A stretch of 64,000 bases of DNA from Medicago truncatula (lineage: Eukaryota > Streptophyta > Magnoliopsida > Fabales > Fabaceae), in the NCBI RefSeq assembly GCF_003473485.1, contig NC_053044.1, forward strand, positions 53,174,091 to 53,238,090, written 5' to 3'. Position numbers and translations under genes: made by a program. Positions 23,518 to 34,460 of this stretch are shown here, in pieces (the stretch's first letter is position 1; every line of letters starts with the position of its first letter). The notes below the pieces were generated by a model. The model ran no database searches. It was not told the origin of the DNA and saw nothing but the letters and a program-made list of their open reading frames with translations.

Positions 23518-24691
23518 CAAAAAATTTGATAGAATTTTTAGCAAGTGTACTAAAAACGTATCGAAGTAATAAAAAATATCGTTCTTACAAGGACTGTGTT
23601 AATCTCAATTTAGAAATAAAGTAAATATTTAGGATGTATAAATTATTTTGTTTAGATTTTATTTGATTGCATAAAATTAAATAACATAAAATAAAGATTG
23701 AGTAAGAAAATATAGATTTGGTTAGAAAATATGAAGAGAGATGAGATCAGGTCTTTCGAATCATTTATGTTCCCCTAATTGGTATATTGCACCTATTCTT
23801 ATGAACGATTTTCTAGTTCCACGATAGTTAACAAAATAGTCCTAATCAATCCCTTGAGTTAGGACCCTCTTCTCAAACTACAACCCCTAATTCCTTAGGT
23901 GGTCTAATAATCTTTGAAGGTTTTAAGAACGTTAACCTAATATCACTAACAGACGATTATCCATTCCTAAACTAACCCTGTTTATTAGAACAATTCAATT
24001 TTGTCTAAGTAGAAAGCTATGGTCAGTAGTCATTCATTCTCACTAAATCATGTTTATATTTGATCAGGATATAAAAAGCATTAAGAACAATTGAATTGAA
24101 TAAAAACTAGATTGTCATTCACAATAAATAGAGTTTCACAGCAACATGGTTCAATAAGGGTTACAAAGAATCATCTCAGACCTAATCCCTAAGAGATTTA
24201 ACTACTCATATTTGAGTTTACAAATAGCATAATCAATAGTGGAATCAAAACATACATGAACTGATAGAAGGTTGAAGAAATCGCCCTCCTAGCCGTCTTT
24301 AGGTCTCAAAATCGCACTTTGCTCTCTCCAAATCGTAACTCTTGTCTTTGGAATAGACTTCAACTTAAATAGGCACAAAATTCCGCCTAAAATCATGCCA
24401 TGATTTAAGTAAATCGTGGCACGATTCTCCTTGAATCGCAAATCATTGAATTAGGGTTTCCTCAGATCGTGCCACGATTATGCCATCGTGACACGATTTC
24501 TTCAATGTCGAAGCTTGATTTCGGTCTTCTAAAATCGTGTCACGTTTTTACCAAATCGTGACACGATTCTCTTCTTTGTATTTTCTTCAGTTTTCTACTC
24601 TTTTGCTGCATAAGTTACCTTGTGAACTCCAATTTATGATCAAAATACATATAAAAAGACTCTAAAAATAACTAATGACTGACTGTCATCA
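23518..24691 (-). mobile_element. Unclassified retro-element with palindrome cluster
   Basis: A 1174-bp segment flanked by perfect 14-bp direct repeats catacaattattca (23504-23517, 24692-24705). There are no terminal inverted repeats and no long open frame. Read on the minus strand it starts with a block holding copies of ATCGTGNCACGAT (24392-24567), has an mRNA-like middle, and ends with 'acagtccttgtaagaacg', a motif I associate with internal regions of plant retro-elements. A 14-bp duplication suggests LINE-type integration, but no poly-A tail is visible. Class uncertain. Confidence 0.5.
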
Positions 24692-24809
24692 CATACAATT
24701 ATTCAAAAAGCATAATACATCACATACATACTTAGTAATCATTGAAATATAGCAGCAACAACTTATTTAAATATGTTACATTAGTTGCATTCTATTTCAT
24801 TATTACGGT

Positions 24810-27800
24810 TTATGCATCATATTTAGCGACACTTGACTTGGGCTCAAAATCCTTCTTTTCCTTAACATCAGTAACATGGTCTCCATAAAGAAAAAAGTTA
24901 GGTCTTGGTTTAAAATCATCGGTGATCACCTTGTCTTCCTTTGCATCATTACCATTGGCTCGATAAAGAAAAAAGTTAGGTCTGGGTTCAATATCTTTAG
25001 TGCCAACCGTATTTTCCTTTGCATCAATCTCATTGTCACCATTAAGCAAAAAGTTAGATTTTTGTTCAAAATCTTTAGTAGTCCTCTCATTTTTCTTTGC
25101 ATCAACCTCGTTTTCTCCATAAAGAAAAAAGTTAGGTCTTGGTTCAAAATCTTTAGCCGTCCCCTTGTTTTCCTTTGTATCAACCCCTTTTTCTCCATAA
25201 AGAAAAAAGTTAGGTCTTGATTCAAAATCTTTAATGGACCCCTTGTTTTCCTTTGTATCAACCCTTTTTCCTCCATATAGAAAAAAGTTAGGTCTTGGTT
25301 CAAAATCTTTAGTGGCCTCCTTATTTTCCTCTGCATCAACCCCATTTTCCGCATACAGAAAAAAGTTTGGTCTTGGTTCAAAATCTTTAATGAACCCCTT
25401 ATTTTCCTTTGCATCTACCCCATTTTTTCCATAAAGAAAAAAGTTAGGTCTTGGATTAAAATCTTTAGTGGCCCCCTTGTTTTCCTTTGCATTAACACCA
25501 TTTTCTCCATAAAGAAAAAAATTAGGTCTTGGTTCAAAATCATTAGTGGCCCCCTTGTTTTTCTCTGTATCGACCCTTTTTTCCCCATACAGAAAAAAAC
25601 TAGGTCTTGGTTCAAAATCTTTATTGACCCCCCTGTTTTCCTTTGTATTAACCTCTTTTTTTCCATATAGAAAAAAGTTAGGCCTTGATTCAAAATCTTT
25701 AGTCGCCTCTTTGTTTTCCTCTCCATCAACCCCATTTTCCCCATAAAGAAAAAAGTTAGGTCTTGGTTCGAAATCTTTACCGGACCTCTTGTTTTCCTTT
25801 GCATCTACCCCATTTTCCCCATAAAGAAAGAAGTTAGGTCTTGGTTCGAAATCTTTACCGGACCTCTTGTTTTCCTTTGCATCTACCCCATTTTCTCCAT
25901 AAAGAAAAAAGTTAGGTCTTGGTTTAAAATCTTTATTGGCCACCTTGTTTTCCTTTGCATCAATCGCATTGTCTCCGTAAAGAAAAAAGTTAGGTCTTGG
26001 TTCAAAATCTTTATTGGCTCCCTTGTTTGCCTTTGCATCAATCTCATTGTCTCCATAAAGAAGATCATTAGGTTTTTGGGTCTTGAGATTCTTTTTAGCA
26101 TTGTTGTTAAGGAGTACTTGAATATCTTCTTTTGTATCTCGGTCTTTCATGACAAGTTTTGAGTGTGTTCCTGGATCTTTTCTTGATTCCATAGTTGTTG
26201 CAAACTATACACACACAAAAATGAAGACAGCGAAAAATTTAATGATGCACATGTGTTTATAACATCAGTGTTGCTATCTTTCAAAATAGTTATGAAAGTT
26301 TTTAAAAAATGGGAAAGAGAAAATTATTATTAATTAAAGTGTGACGCAAATAACCATTTTACAACCACTCTTGATAATATTTGAGTTTTTTCTGCTTGAG
26401 CTTTCATTGTCAAGCTATTATTACCACTAGGCTGATACCTTGTAGATAAATAGCTATGTGAAGTATTCTCATCAAAGGTTTGGACTTCATTAATTCTTAA
26501 TTACATTATTTTTTTATATGATATTCGATAAATTTCAAAGCACATTAATTATTTTTTTACTGAACTACATTCTCTTAAGAGTTAAATAAGTTTTTGTTGC
26601 TTAAAAATATAATGAATTTTGATTTTAGTATTTAAAAAATAAAACGGGATGTTTTCATTCTCACAAAATTTTCCGTTTCATTTTTTTTATCTCTAAGATA
26701 AATAATTTTGACATGTCTTTCATATTTCTAGAATATAATATGACCATAAGAAAGTTGGACATAATAGATTTGCATAACTTGAACATAAGTGTTCATAACC
26801 TTCACATTAATATTAACATAAATTGATCATTAAGCGCAAATAAATAAATAAATAATTGGAAAACGAAAAACATTAATTTTATTTTCAGAAGGACTAAAAT
26901 CAAAATTCATAATATTTTGAGAGACAAATCATGCATGAATTAACGGGGGAGTTTTAACTTGTGATAGACTAATCATGCATGAGAATATGTTAGACTCACT
27001 CAAGTAAATTTAAATTTGGTCAAAACCAATTATTTGACTGGTTTAATGAACCGGACCGAGTCCATACCAAAACAAATCATTGACCTCCTTTTTCATTCCC
27101 TTTTTTATTCTATGTTCCCTTTGTTTGAAAAAGGTGATGGAAATAGAAAGTTGCTGGAAGCAGCTTGTGTGGAAAAAAGAAAGGGGCGTTCAACATACGG
27201 ACAGACAGAGATAAGAAGCATTTGTTCAACACTCTTATAGGGAACAAAAGGAGATATATAGTGTGGTTTGGAAGATATTGAAATTAAATTAAGTAAACAA
27301 AATGAAATAGAGGTATTGTATAGCTACGGTAAGGAGTTGGTTTCTTTATTAGAGAATCTCTACTCTTACTCTTATATCGTCAATCACCAAGTTGGTTTTT
27401 AAAGCATAACTGAAGTTGCACCGTCGAAGAAAAAAATGCTAACAAATGTTTTCAAAGAGATATTGTTTAAATAACTAAAAATTCTAACTATTAAATAAAA
27501 GTCGTGTAATTATTATTTTTATTTATGTTTGACTTATACTTTTAAGATAAAATTTTCTATAATAGAATTTTTAAACAATGTTCTTAGACATTTGTTAACA
27601 TGATCCAAAAAGAGAAACAATTGTTTAATTGGTTAAGATATCAATGTTGGTTGCACCATAGACGTACTCTTAGTGGTTGGCTTTATTAATAAGGATAAGA
27701 GAGTGGGTGCCCTTAATTTACAATATAGATTAACAAGACCTAAGCAACTGTATTTAAGTTGTGTCCTATGTTTCCTAAAAAAAAAAGGTGTGTCCTCTGT

Positions 27801-28231
27801 AAACTGTAGTATATTAGATTATTAGTTCATATTTAACCCCTTTAGGACACATGGTAATCCTTGTAGTATAAGTTAGCACACTAACAGCCAACTCTAACAC
27901 TACATAGCTAGCTAGAGAATATAATGTTGCCCTTCAAAGATGTTGAAGTAAAAAAATAATGTAACATTGGGACAATTTGCTATTAGATTAGATTATATAA
28001 CAGAGAATAAAACAAATTCATATATGATTATATGGCTTTTTGTACGCCAAATCACCAAATTCGAGTACATTATATGGCTTTTTTTTTATTCATAATAATA
28101 AAAGGCTAAATATATATATATATATATATTTTTTTTATCTTAATCAAATCGTCAACAACAACTAGATTAACTGTGAAAAGTGAACATACCAAGAAAAGCA
28201 AGAGAGGCAGTAAAGCAAGAGCAGGTCTCAT
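24810..28231 (-). CDS. DUF2775 'organ-specific' (ST) tandem-repeat protein
   Basis: Two exons: 28231-28190 (14 codons) and 26204-24810, giving 478 residues. Exon 1 is a hydrophobic signal peptide (MRPALALLPLLLFL), continued by FATT in exon 2; the ~2-kb intron has donor TTG|GTATGT and acceptor TATAG. After a Lys/Asp-rich stretch, the mature protein holds 14 copies of a 26-residue repeat with core KDFEPRPNFFLYG plus shorter end copies. DUF2775 proteins are secreted or wall-associated, found mostly in legumes and Asteraceae, and are expressed in specific organs; molecular function is not established. The repeats have diverged enough to be distinct, except two neighbouring near-identical units at 25780-25900. 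The promoter carries a TATA box and two G-boxes. Without exon 1 the protein would lack a secretion signal. Confidence 0.88.
24840..26030 (-). repeat. 78-bp coding tandem array
   Basis: About fifteen 78-bp units (26 codons), all in frame, encode the DUF2775 repeats. The same periodicity produces several long open frames on both strands that are artefacts of the array. Units near 25800 and 25880 are almost identical over a full repeat, suggesting recent unequal exchange. Confidence 0.9.
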
Positions 28232-28307
28232 CTTAAGAATCAAATTAAAGCCTTAATGTGTGTTTTAGGTTTTGATGGATGGTCCTTTATGACTTGTTAA
28301 CCCCCCT

Positions 28308-28370
28308 CTATTTATAGGTAGATTCTCAACACCCATGCCAATGCCATAAGAGATAGCACGTGACCACGTG
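28308..28370 (-). promoter_or_regulatory. TATA box and paired G-boxes of the DUF2775 gene
   Basis: On the minus strand a TATA box (CTATAAATAG, 28317-28308) lies 77 bp upstream of the ATG. Two perfect CACGTG G-boxes (28357-28362 and 28365-28370) are separated by 2 bp, 40-53 bp upstream of the TATA box. Paired ACGT elements are typical binding sites for bZIP factors (ABA or light responses) or bHLH factors; the response here is inferred only. Confidence 0.75.
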
Positions 28371-28933
28371 CCTCAGTTATGAATCCATTTGGGAAAAATA
28401 TTGAAGCTACGTCACTGCTCATGTCTTTAGTTTATAATAATTATACAGTGAGTCCAAAAGAAATAGTAAGCATCTCTATTTCACTATCTGACCTTCCACA
28501 TATTTGGTTCTTTACTTTCTGGCAACATTACTTCTAAAATCATTTCCGGCAATTTAACTTTCAAGTCATTTATATATGTTTGTTTTTTAACTTCAAGTAT
28601 TTCTACATAATTCGTGCTATTTAAACTTAATTGTTATTTCTACATAAGAACAATTTAACATTAAATATTTTCAAAACAACAACCCTAAATTGCAAGTCTA
28701 TAACTTGTTTTAACTTTTGTAGTCACACCGATTAAATATTTACTTATGTTTTGAATTTGGTTGACTTTTTTAGACCGAAAATATATGTAAACATATGTCA
28801 AGGCTTATCATGTGATGTCTTGACAATCTAATCTTTTCTTTAAGAAAAAAAAAAAGGACCAATAACATGCTTCAATATTAAGAGAAAAAAAAGTGTATTT
28901 GTTTGTCAACTTTTCTTGCTTCAATAACTTGCG

Positions 28934-28983
<50 letters not shown>

Positions 28984-29052
28984 TTGTGTACAATAATTAT
29001 CCAAATAATGACCAATAACATGACCGTATGAACAAAAATATGGGATTATTAT
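28371..29052. other. Intergenic with (TTA)n microsatellite
   Basis: Distal upstream DNA of the DUF2775 gene. A TTA/ATT microsatellite of about 16 units occupies 28936-28984. Nothing else recognised. Confidence 0.6.
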
Positions 29053-29330
29053 TTATTCATACTTTACATTTACAGTGAAAGCATAACCATCTCTTTTAAC
29101 ACGAAGGTAATTAGGCAAGAGGTCTAATAAATCAATATTCACAAAAATTCTAGCATAATAACCAAACTGCTTACTACTTGTAGCTTCATGTAGGGCAAGA
29201 GAAATGGTAATACCTCTGGTGATTGCAAAGAGAATTATTGGCATTCAATACTCAAGGGGAAGCCCATATGAATCCTAATCAAACATTGAACATTTGTATT
29301 TTTTGACAAAATTCAGATTGAAATATGGCG
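29053..29330 (-). pseudogene. DUF4283-type LINE ORF1 / gag-like fragment
   Basis: The minus-strand frame (RGITISLALHEATSSKQFGYYARIFVNIDLLDLLPNYLRVKRDGYAFTVNVKYE) matches the stretch that follows DUF4283 and precedes the zinc knuckle in plant LINE-type ORF1 proteins, typically '..DEAT..FGHYARVLVDIDL..'. It is short, has stop codons just upstream and no partner domains, so it is a relic. Confidence 0.6.
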
Positions 29331-29980
29331 TCTAAGAGAATAAGCAAAGAATCCCTAGATGAAGATGATAAGAATTCTCTTCCAACTTAATCAGGGATTT
29401 TGAATTCGAATCCAACCCTATAAATGTAACTTACCTCTCCCTAGAGACTCTAAGAAAGTTTGGATTCGATACCTCTAAATTCAAAGCATGTTTTACCACT
29501 AGACGAAACTCTTGGATTTAATAAATTGATTATACTTTCTTCTATTAATTATATTGAAACAAAAGACATATTTTGAAATTTTATTGAAACAAAAGACATA
29601 TTTAACTTATTAATATACTATTATTTACCTTTTGTTATTAAAAAAATATGGGTGCGTTTGATTTGCTAGAAAATGAAGGATAGGATAGAACAACTCAAGT
29701 TGTTTAGTGTTTGATTTGTAAAACTGTTTCAGGTACAGGACAAACTGGAGGCAAAGGACATGACAAAAACTGATATTTTTGTCCCTCACCAAACCACAAC
29801 ACAACTTTTTGTCCCACGTACAAGTTGTTTTAAATACCAAAATAACATTTCGTCCCCCAAAAATCGTATAAAACAAAAAATTATTCAATGTCAATTTTTT
29901 ATTTTTTTTTTGATCAATAAATCTCATCATTCAATAGTAAAAACAAACTTGTACACATACAAAACTATCTTATTTATGCA
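29331..29980. other. Intergenic, no gene seen
   Basis: AT-rich. The overlapping frames around 29625-30032 are on opposite strands and lack protein features. There is a decayed 'gggtgcgtttgatttg' motif at 29650, possibly an element end. Confidence 0.4.
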
Positions 29981-29989
29981 TGTTAAACA

Positions 29990-30924
29990 GGTGCCATTTA
30001 ACTTGGGAAAGGAAATTTTTTTCCCATCATAGGAAAGTGAGTGTTTCAGCCATAGATTTATTATTTTTTTAATTGAATGGTCCAGATCTTTCACCTGTTA
30101 CCTCTTTACAACTTGTTGATAAACAAAAACAAAAAATGAGACCCCACACATAATTATTTATCTATAAATTCCTCTAAAAAATTGTTTTTCTATAAATCAA
30201 TTATTATGTTTTTAAAGATGGGTACAAAAATAATTAACACTTTTTTTATGGAGATTAACATTTTGTTTAAGGAAAAATGACTAACGCTTGTGTTATTTGT
30301 CTTAGCGCTGTTTTTTTTTTTTGACAAACTATTTATTTTAAATTCACTTTAAACAAATTAACACCATTCACCATCAAAAACCAAATTAACACCATTAACG
30401 TAGAAAAAAATCCATTAATACCTCGTCTTATTCATCACCCTGTTTTTAATCAAAAATCCCAAATTTCAATGTGCATTAAACAACAACAATCTTTTTTCAA
30501 AAAAAAAAAAAACCTAATCCGGATTCGGATGATGCCTAAACTGGTTTCAGATCCGACAACCATGCACCTATCTGTGAAGCCGCCGATAAGAGCTGTCTTA
30601 TTTGTTTCTTTTTCTGAATTCCCATCGTTTGTGAACATGGAACAAAACAGAGATTTCACTAGCTGCTAAAAAAATGGTATATAATTTGGTGGAGGAAGAA
30701 AGAAAAGGAACAAGAAGAAAGATGAGGCAACGAGAAGAAGAGAGTGTAGCGGTTTTATGTCAGGGAGGTGATTCAGAAAAGTATTTTCTCAATATTTGCC
30801 CATTATAATATTTTTTATTAATAAAAAATTTAAATCACAGCAGGTGATACACAGACAGTTGTAGGTAAAAATCAAAGTTTTCCATGATAGAAAAAAAATG
30901 TGCTTTCCCAAATTAAATGACACC
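29990..30924. mobile_element. TIR element, GGTGCCATTTAA family, copy A
   Basis: TIRs of about 50 bp read GGTGCCATTTAACTTGGGAA from the left and GGTGTCATTTAATTTGGGAA from the right. The flanks tgttaaaca (29981-29989) and cattaaaca (30925-30933) match at 7 of 9 bases, consistent with a 9-bp Mutator-like duplication. The interior (30440-30780) contains a GC-richer stretch with a short open frame unlike the interiors of copies B and C. It may be captured host sequence. Confidence 0.7.
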
Positions 30925-30944
30925 CATTAAACAAAACAAGCAAT

Positions 30945-31110
30945 CCTAACCAAAATACCCATCCTTTTCTATAATGCCATTTGCAAATAGCCAAAAACAT
31001 CCGTGTTAGTAATCTAGAATCCACCCACAAGCTACCACCATATAAACCAAGCTGACACCACCAATGCTATGTCTCTCTCTAATTACATTTACTAAAGTTA
31101 AGCCTCTCAA
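30945..31110 (+). repeat. Duplicated promoter-like block, copy 1
   Basis: About 165 bp that is repeated, in the same orientation, at 34280-34460. Shared landmarks are tataatgycatttg, agccaaaaac, the TATA-like accatataaaccaag and a ctctctctaattacatt run. No coding sequence follows; a SINE insertion lies 100 bp downstream. Confidence 0.7.
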
Positions 31111-31205
31111 CCACTTCTACAATTGATTTACCTCAAGCCCGCCCCTCTCATACACCAAAACATATGTGCCCGTATACGATCTCCAACTTGCCAATGCTTA
31201 ATTTT

Positions 31206-31343
31206 TATTTTTTTTTTAATCACGTAATCTAGTGGCTAGAGCTTCACATTTTAAATGTGAAGAAGTGGGGTGTCTGGAATTCGAACCCCAGCCCCTGCAT
31301 ATAATATGCAATATCCCTATCAACTGAGCTAAGCTCACGAAAA
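31206..31343 (-). mobile_element. tRNA-derived SINE
   Basis: Same family as the SINE at 9561 but complete. On the minus strand it has a tRNA-like head with A box TAGCTCAGTTGA and B box GGTTCGAATTCC. A body follows with an internal inverted repeat (cttcacatttaaaatgtgaag), then an A-rich tail (the T-run at 31206-31218). Perfect 17-bp target repeats tgccaatgcttaatttt lie at 31189-31205 and 31344-31360. Confidence 0.88.
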
Positions 31344-31360
31344 TGCCAATGCTTAATTTT

Positions 31361-32453
31361 ATCACCTCACCAAAGCACCATCGTGACACAAGAATTTAGA
31401 TCTTCTAAATTGAATATAGTGTAAAATGAGAAAAAGAAAATAAGAAATGTTAACAATTCACGTTTTAAAACATATTTTTCAACACATTCTCTTTGATTGA
31501 TTAAAATTCACATGGATTCCACTAAATCGTGTGAGCCTCGTATAAATTTGGTAGGATCCATGTGAATTTTAACTAATCAAATAGAGTGTACTGAAAAATA
31601 TGTGCCGCTGACATTTTTCAAAGAAAATATAGAGATTTTAATCCTCTTGTCTCTAATATGTCTTATATAATTATATGTCTTACACGGTATATGTTGCGTC
31701 GCTTTTATATGGTTAAATATATTTTTGTCTCTGCAAAAGTTTGATTTTTTTGCTCTCACAAAAAAAAATCACATTTTTTTTTTTTGTATAAAATTATCCT
31801 GCAAGCAATTTTAATTAGTCCTATCGTTAATCCTTAAAATAAAAATAGTCATATTGTTAAGTTGGCTTAAATTTTAAATGATTTTTTTTTTAGACATGTT
31901 TAAAACATTATTAAAAGTTCTAGCACAAGATATAACTTAAAATTCAATTTATAAGTCTAAATTTTCATTACTTTTATTTTATTACTTTTAAGTTTTTTTG
32001 TTAAAAAAATCATTTTAATTAATCTCATATTGAAGAAAAATAATTGTAGGATGACTTTTTTATAATGTCCTAAACACAACTATAATAGCCCCCCATTATT
32101 GGTTGATCAAGTTTTGTCATCTAATAGTGCGTGTGCAATGGTGTGCGTGTGATATTTATTTGATATTTCGACTAAGCTGTAAAAAAACATAATTGTAGTA
32201 AATCGTTCAAAAAATTTAAAGTTGAACCAACATAGTGTGACATATATAGTAGATGCTTTGATTCACTGATAATTTGGTCCAAAGTTTGATCTTTGATCGA
32301 TGATAATGGAGAAGTGTTTGTGGTGAGTGAGGGGACCAACCCTTAAAAAAAAAAATAAGTTATCTAAAATTATTTGTTTGTGCAGTTGTGCGCAAAAGTT
32401 AACCTGATTTACAAGAAAATTAAAAGAAAGTTAAAACAATATTAATCTAACAG
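31361..32453. other. Intergenic, no gene seen
   Basis: AT-rich. At 31470-31600 an imperfect inverted repeat (acacattctctttgattgattaaaa and its complement) suggests a small MITE relic. No gene found. Confidence 0.4.
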
Positions 32454-32466
32454 CATGAACTATTTG

Positions 32467-32789
32467 GAAGGAGCGGAACAATCGTGTGTTTCAAAACACG
32501 ACAGCTACTCCATCTATTTTTATTGAAAAAGTCAAGCTAAATTCATTTTTATTGTTGAAATTTGAACAGGCAGTCTTAGCTTATACTTATAATAACCGGT
32601 GGAAACTTTTGTTGCCTTGTATGGATGTGTACTTGTAATTTTTGTTTCTTGGTTGGTGCTCTTAGGGGCACCATGACATTGTAATTTTGTAAATTTTTGG
32701 CGGTGTTTCTTCTTTGCGCATCTTGTACGAGGGAAAACACCTTTATATATATATATATATATTCATTTTGATTTGTTAAAAAAAAAAAA
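32467..32789 (+). mobile_element. Strongly 5'-truncated LINE
   Basis: Only the last ~320 bp of a LINE: the C-terminal ORF2 codons (WKERNNRVFQN.. to LLLPCMDVYL, stop near 32637), the 3' UTR and a poly-A tail. Target repeats catgaactatttg (13 bp) lie at 32454-32466 and 32793-32805. The sequence is a relative of the LINE at 12417, whose ending also carries 'WNERNNRLF'. Confidence 0.85.
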
Positions 32790-33128
32790 CAACATGAACT
32801 ATTTGTGTAAACAAAAATATTGACATAGGAAATTTTTTTTTTGAGCAAAAATATCGAAATAGGAAGTTTATAAAGTGTAAAAACATTTTAATCAATTAGT
32901 CTATTCTTACGTTTTCAAAAAGAAAACAAACTCTTTCGAAAAAAAAATCCTTAAAAAAACTATATCCAAGCACAAGATACAATGCACACCGTCGGCCAAA
33001 ATACCAATAAGGGAAAGACAATGACATAAGATAACGAAATAGTGATAAAATTGTTACATATCACTATCAAAAAACAAAATTTCTTTTTTTGAAGGGAAGA
33101 AACAAGATTTCTATTATTTGAATTTCCT

Positions 33129-33875
33129 GGTGTGTGATCACATGGGAAAGGTTAATCCTTTATTCTTTTCCTATTATGGGAAAGTAGGATTCAATGATTA
33201 GATTAAGTGAAGAACATATTCTTAACATGCTCTCTCAACACTAGATTTTTCTTCACACTATCTTCCAACAATTTAAAAATTCTGAAAATTAATTTTCAGA
33301 AATTAAAAAAATCAAAAAAAATTCAGATTTTTTTTTTTTTTAAATTCTGTAATTCATTTATTGAATGTTAGAATTTATTTTTTTTTTGGAAAAAAATTAT
33401 TTCAATAAAATTAAAATTTTGGAAACTAAGATAAGTTTTTATTTTTCTAAAAAGAATATATTTTTTTAATTTCATAATAAAATAAGATATTTTGAAAAAA
33501 AAAATATTTTGAAATTAAAGTTTTTTATTTTTCTAAGAAAATAAAATTCTGGAAAATAAGGTTTTTGAAATAAAATTCTGGAAATTTCTGAATTTTTTTT
33601 TTTCATTTTTTCAAAAAAAAAAATTCTAACATTCAATACATTCAATAAATGAATTACAGAATTTTAAAAAATAAAATTATCTGATTTTTTTTAATTTCTG
33701 AAAATTAATTTTCAGAATTTTTAAATTGTTGGAAGATAGTGTGAAGAAAAATCTAGTGTTGAGAGAGCATGTTAAAAATATATTCTTCACTTAATCTAAT
33801 CATTGAATCCAACTTTCCCATGGTAGGAAAGGTTAAGGTGGGAAAGGATTAACCTTTCCCATGTGAAATGCCACC
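33129..33875. mobile_element. TIR element, GGTG..GGGAAAGG family, copy B
   Basis: Nearly the whole element is a fold-back. The left arm begins GGTGTGTGATCACATGGGAA, the right arm GGTGGCATTTCACATGGGAA, and the similarity extends inward for more than 200 bp through 'gattcaatgattagattaag'. Flanks gaatttcct (33120-33128) and taatttcct (33876-33884) match at 8 of 9. The very AT-rich centre consists of further inverted copies of 'aattctgaaaattaattttcag'. Confidence 0.75.
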
Positions 33876-34279
33876 TAATTTCCTTGCTTATGTAAACACT
33901 TTCCGATCTAAAATTCCAATCGAATCTAGAGCATAATAAAAAATCAAATATCTACAAAAACAAAACAAAAAATCATATGCATTGCTCCAAGGCAGCCACA
34001 CAACTAATCATTCATAACCGAACTTCATTAAGGTCAGTTTTATAATGTACAAGTGATAAACTTTTTCTTTAACATTAACCTTTCGGTTCTTAGAGAAATG
34101 AGGTCTAGTAATCCAGAACTTAGCCGCGAAATAACTTTGTATCATATAAAAGTTAGTTTTTTCTATTAAATTAATAAATTTTACCATTAAATCAAATGAG
34201 ATATTATAAGACTTATTAATTATTAAAAATAAACTTATACATAACACAAAACTATTTAACTTATGCACATCACACAACT

Positions 34280-34460
34280 TCCTATCATAACCAAATAGTT
34301 AATCATCATATCTTTGTATAATGTCATTTGTAAACAGCCAAAAACGTCCATGTTAATATTTCACCTATAGCTATATCCACCCACATGCCACCACCATATA
34401 AACCAAGTTGACACTGCTACGTATCTCTCTGATTACATTGATTATAATTAAGCATCCCCA
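34280..34460 (+). repeat. Duplicated promoter-like block, copy 2
   Basis: Second copy of the block at 30945-31110, direct orientation, about 80% alike by eye. It lies 1.1 kb upstream of the BURP gene. Confidence 0.7.

Noticed and set aside
24876-26101. Long open frames on both strands overlapping the DUF2775 gene
   Set aside because: They repeat with the same 78-bp period and are by-products of the array; only the -strand frame has a signal peptide, family motif and promoter.
24810-26204. CRISPR-like regular repeats
   Set aside because: The repeats are coding, contiguous without spacers, and in a plant genome.
30450-30669. Opposed frames inside TIR element A as genes
   Set aside because: Short, on both strands, interrupted by poly-A; at most captured fragments.
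33290-33740. Very AT-rich palindromic DNA as a replication origin or matrix attachment region
   Set aside because: It is the centre of a TIR fold-back with target repeats, which explains the symmetry.
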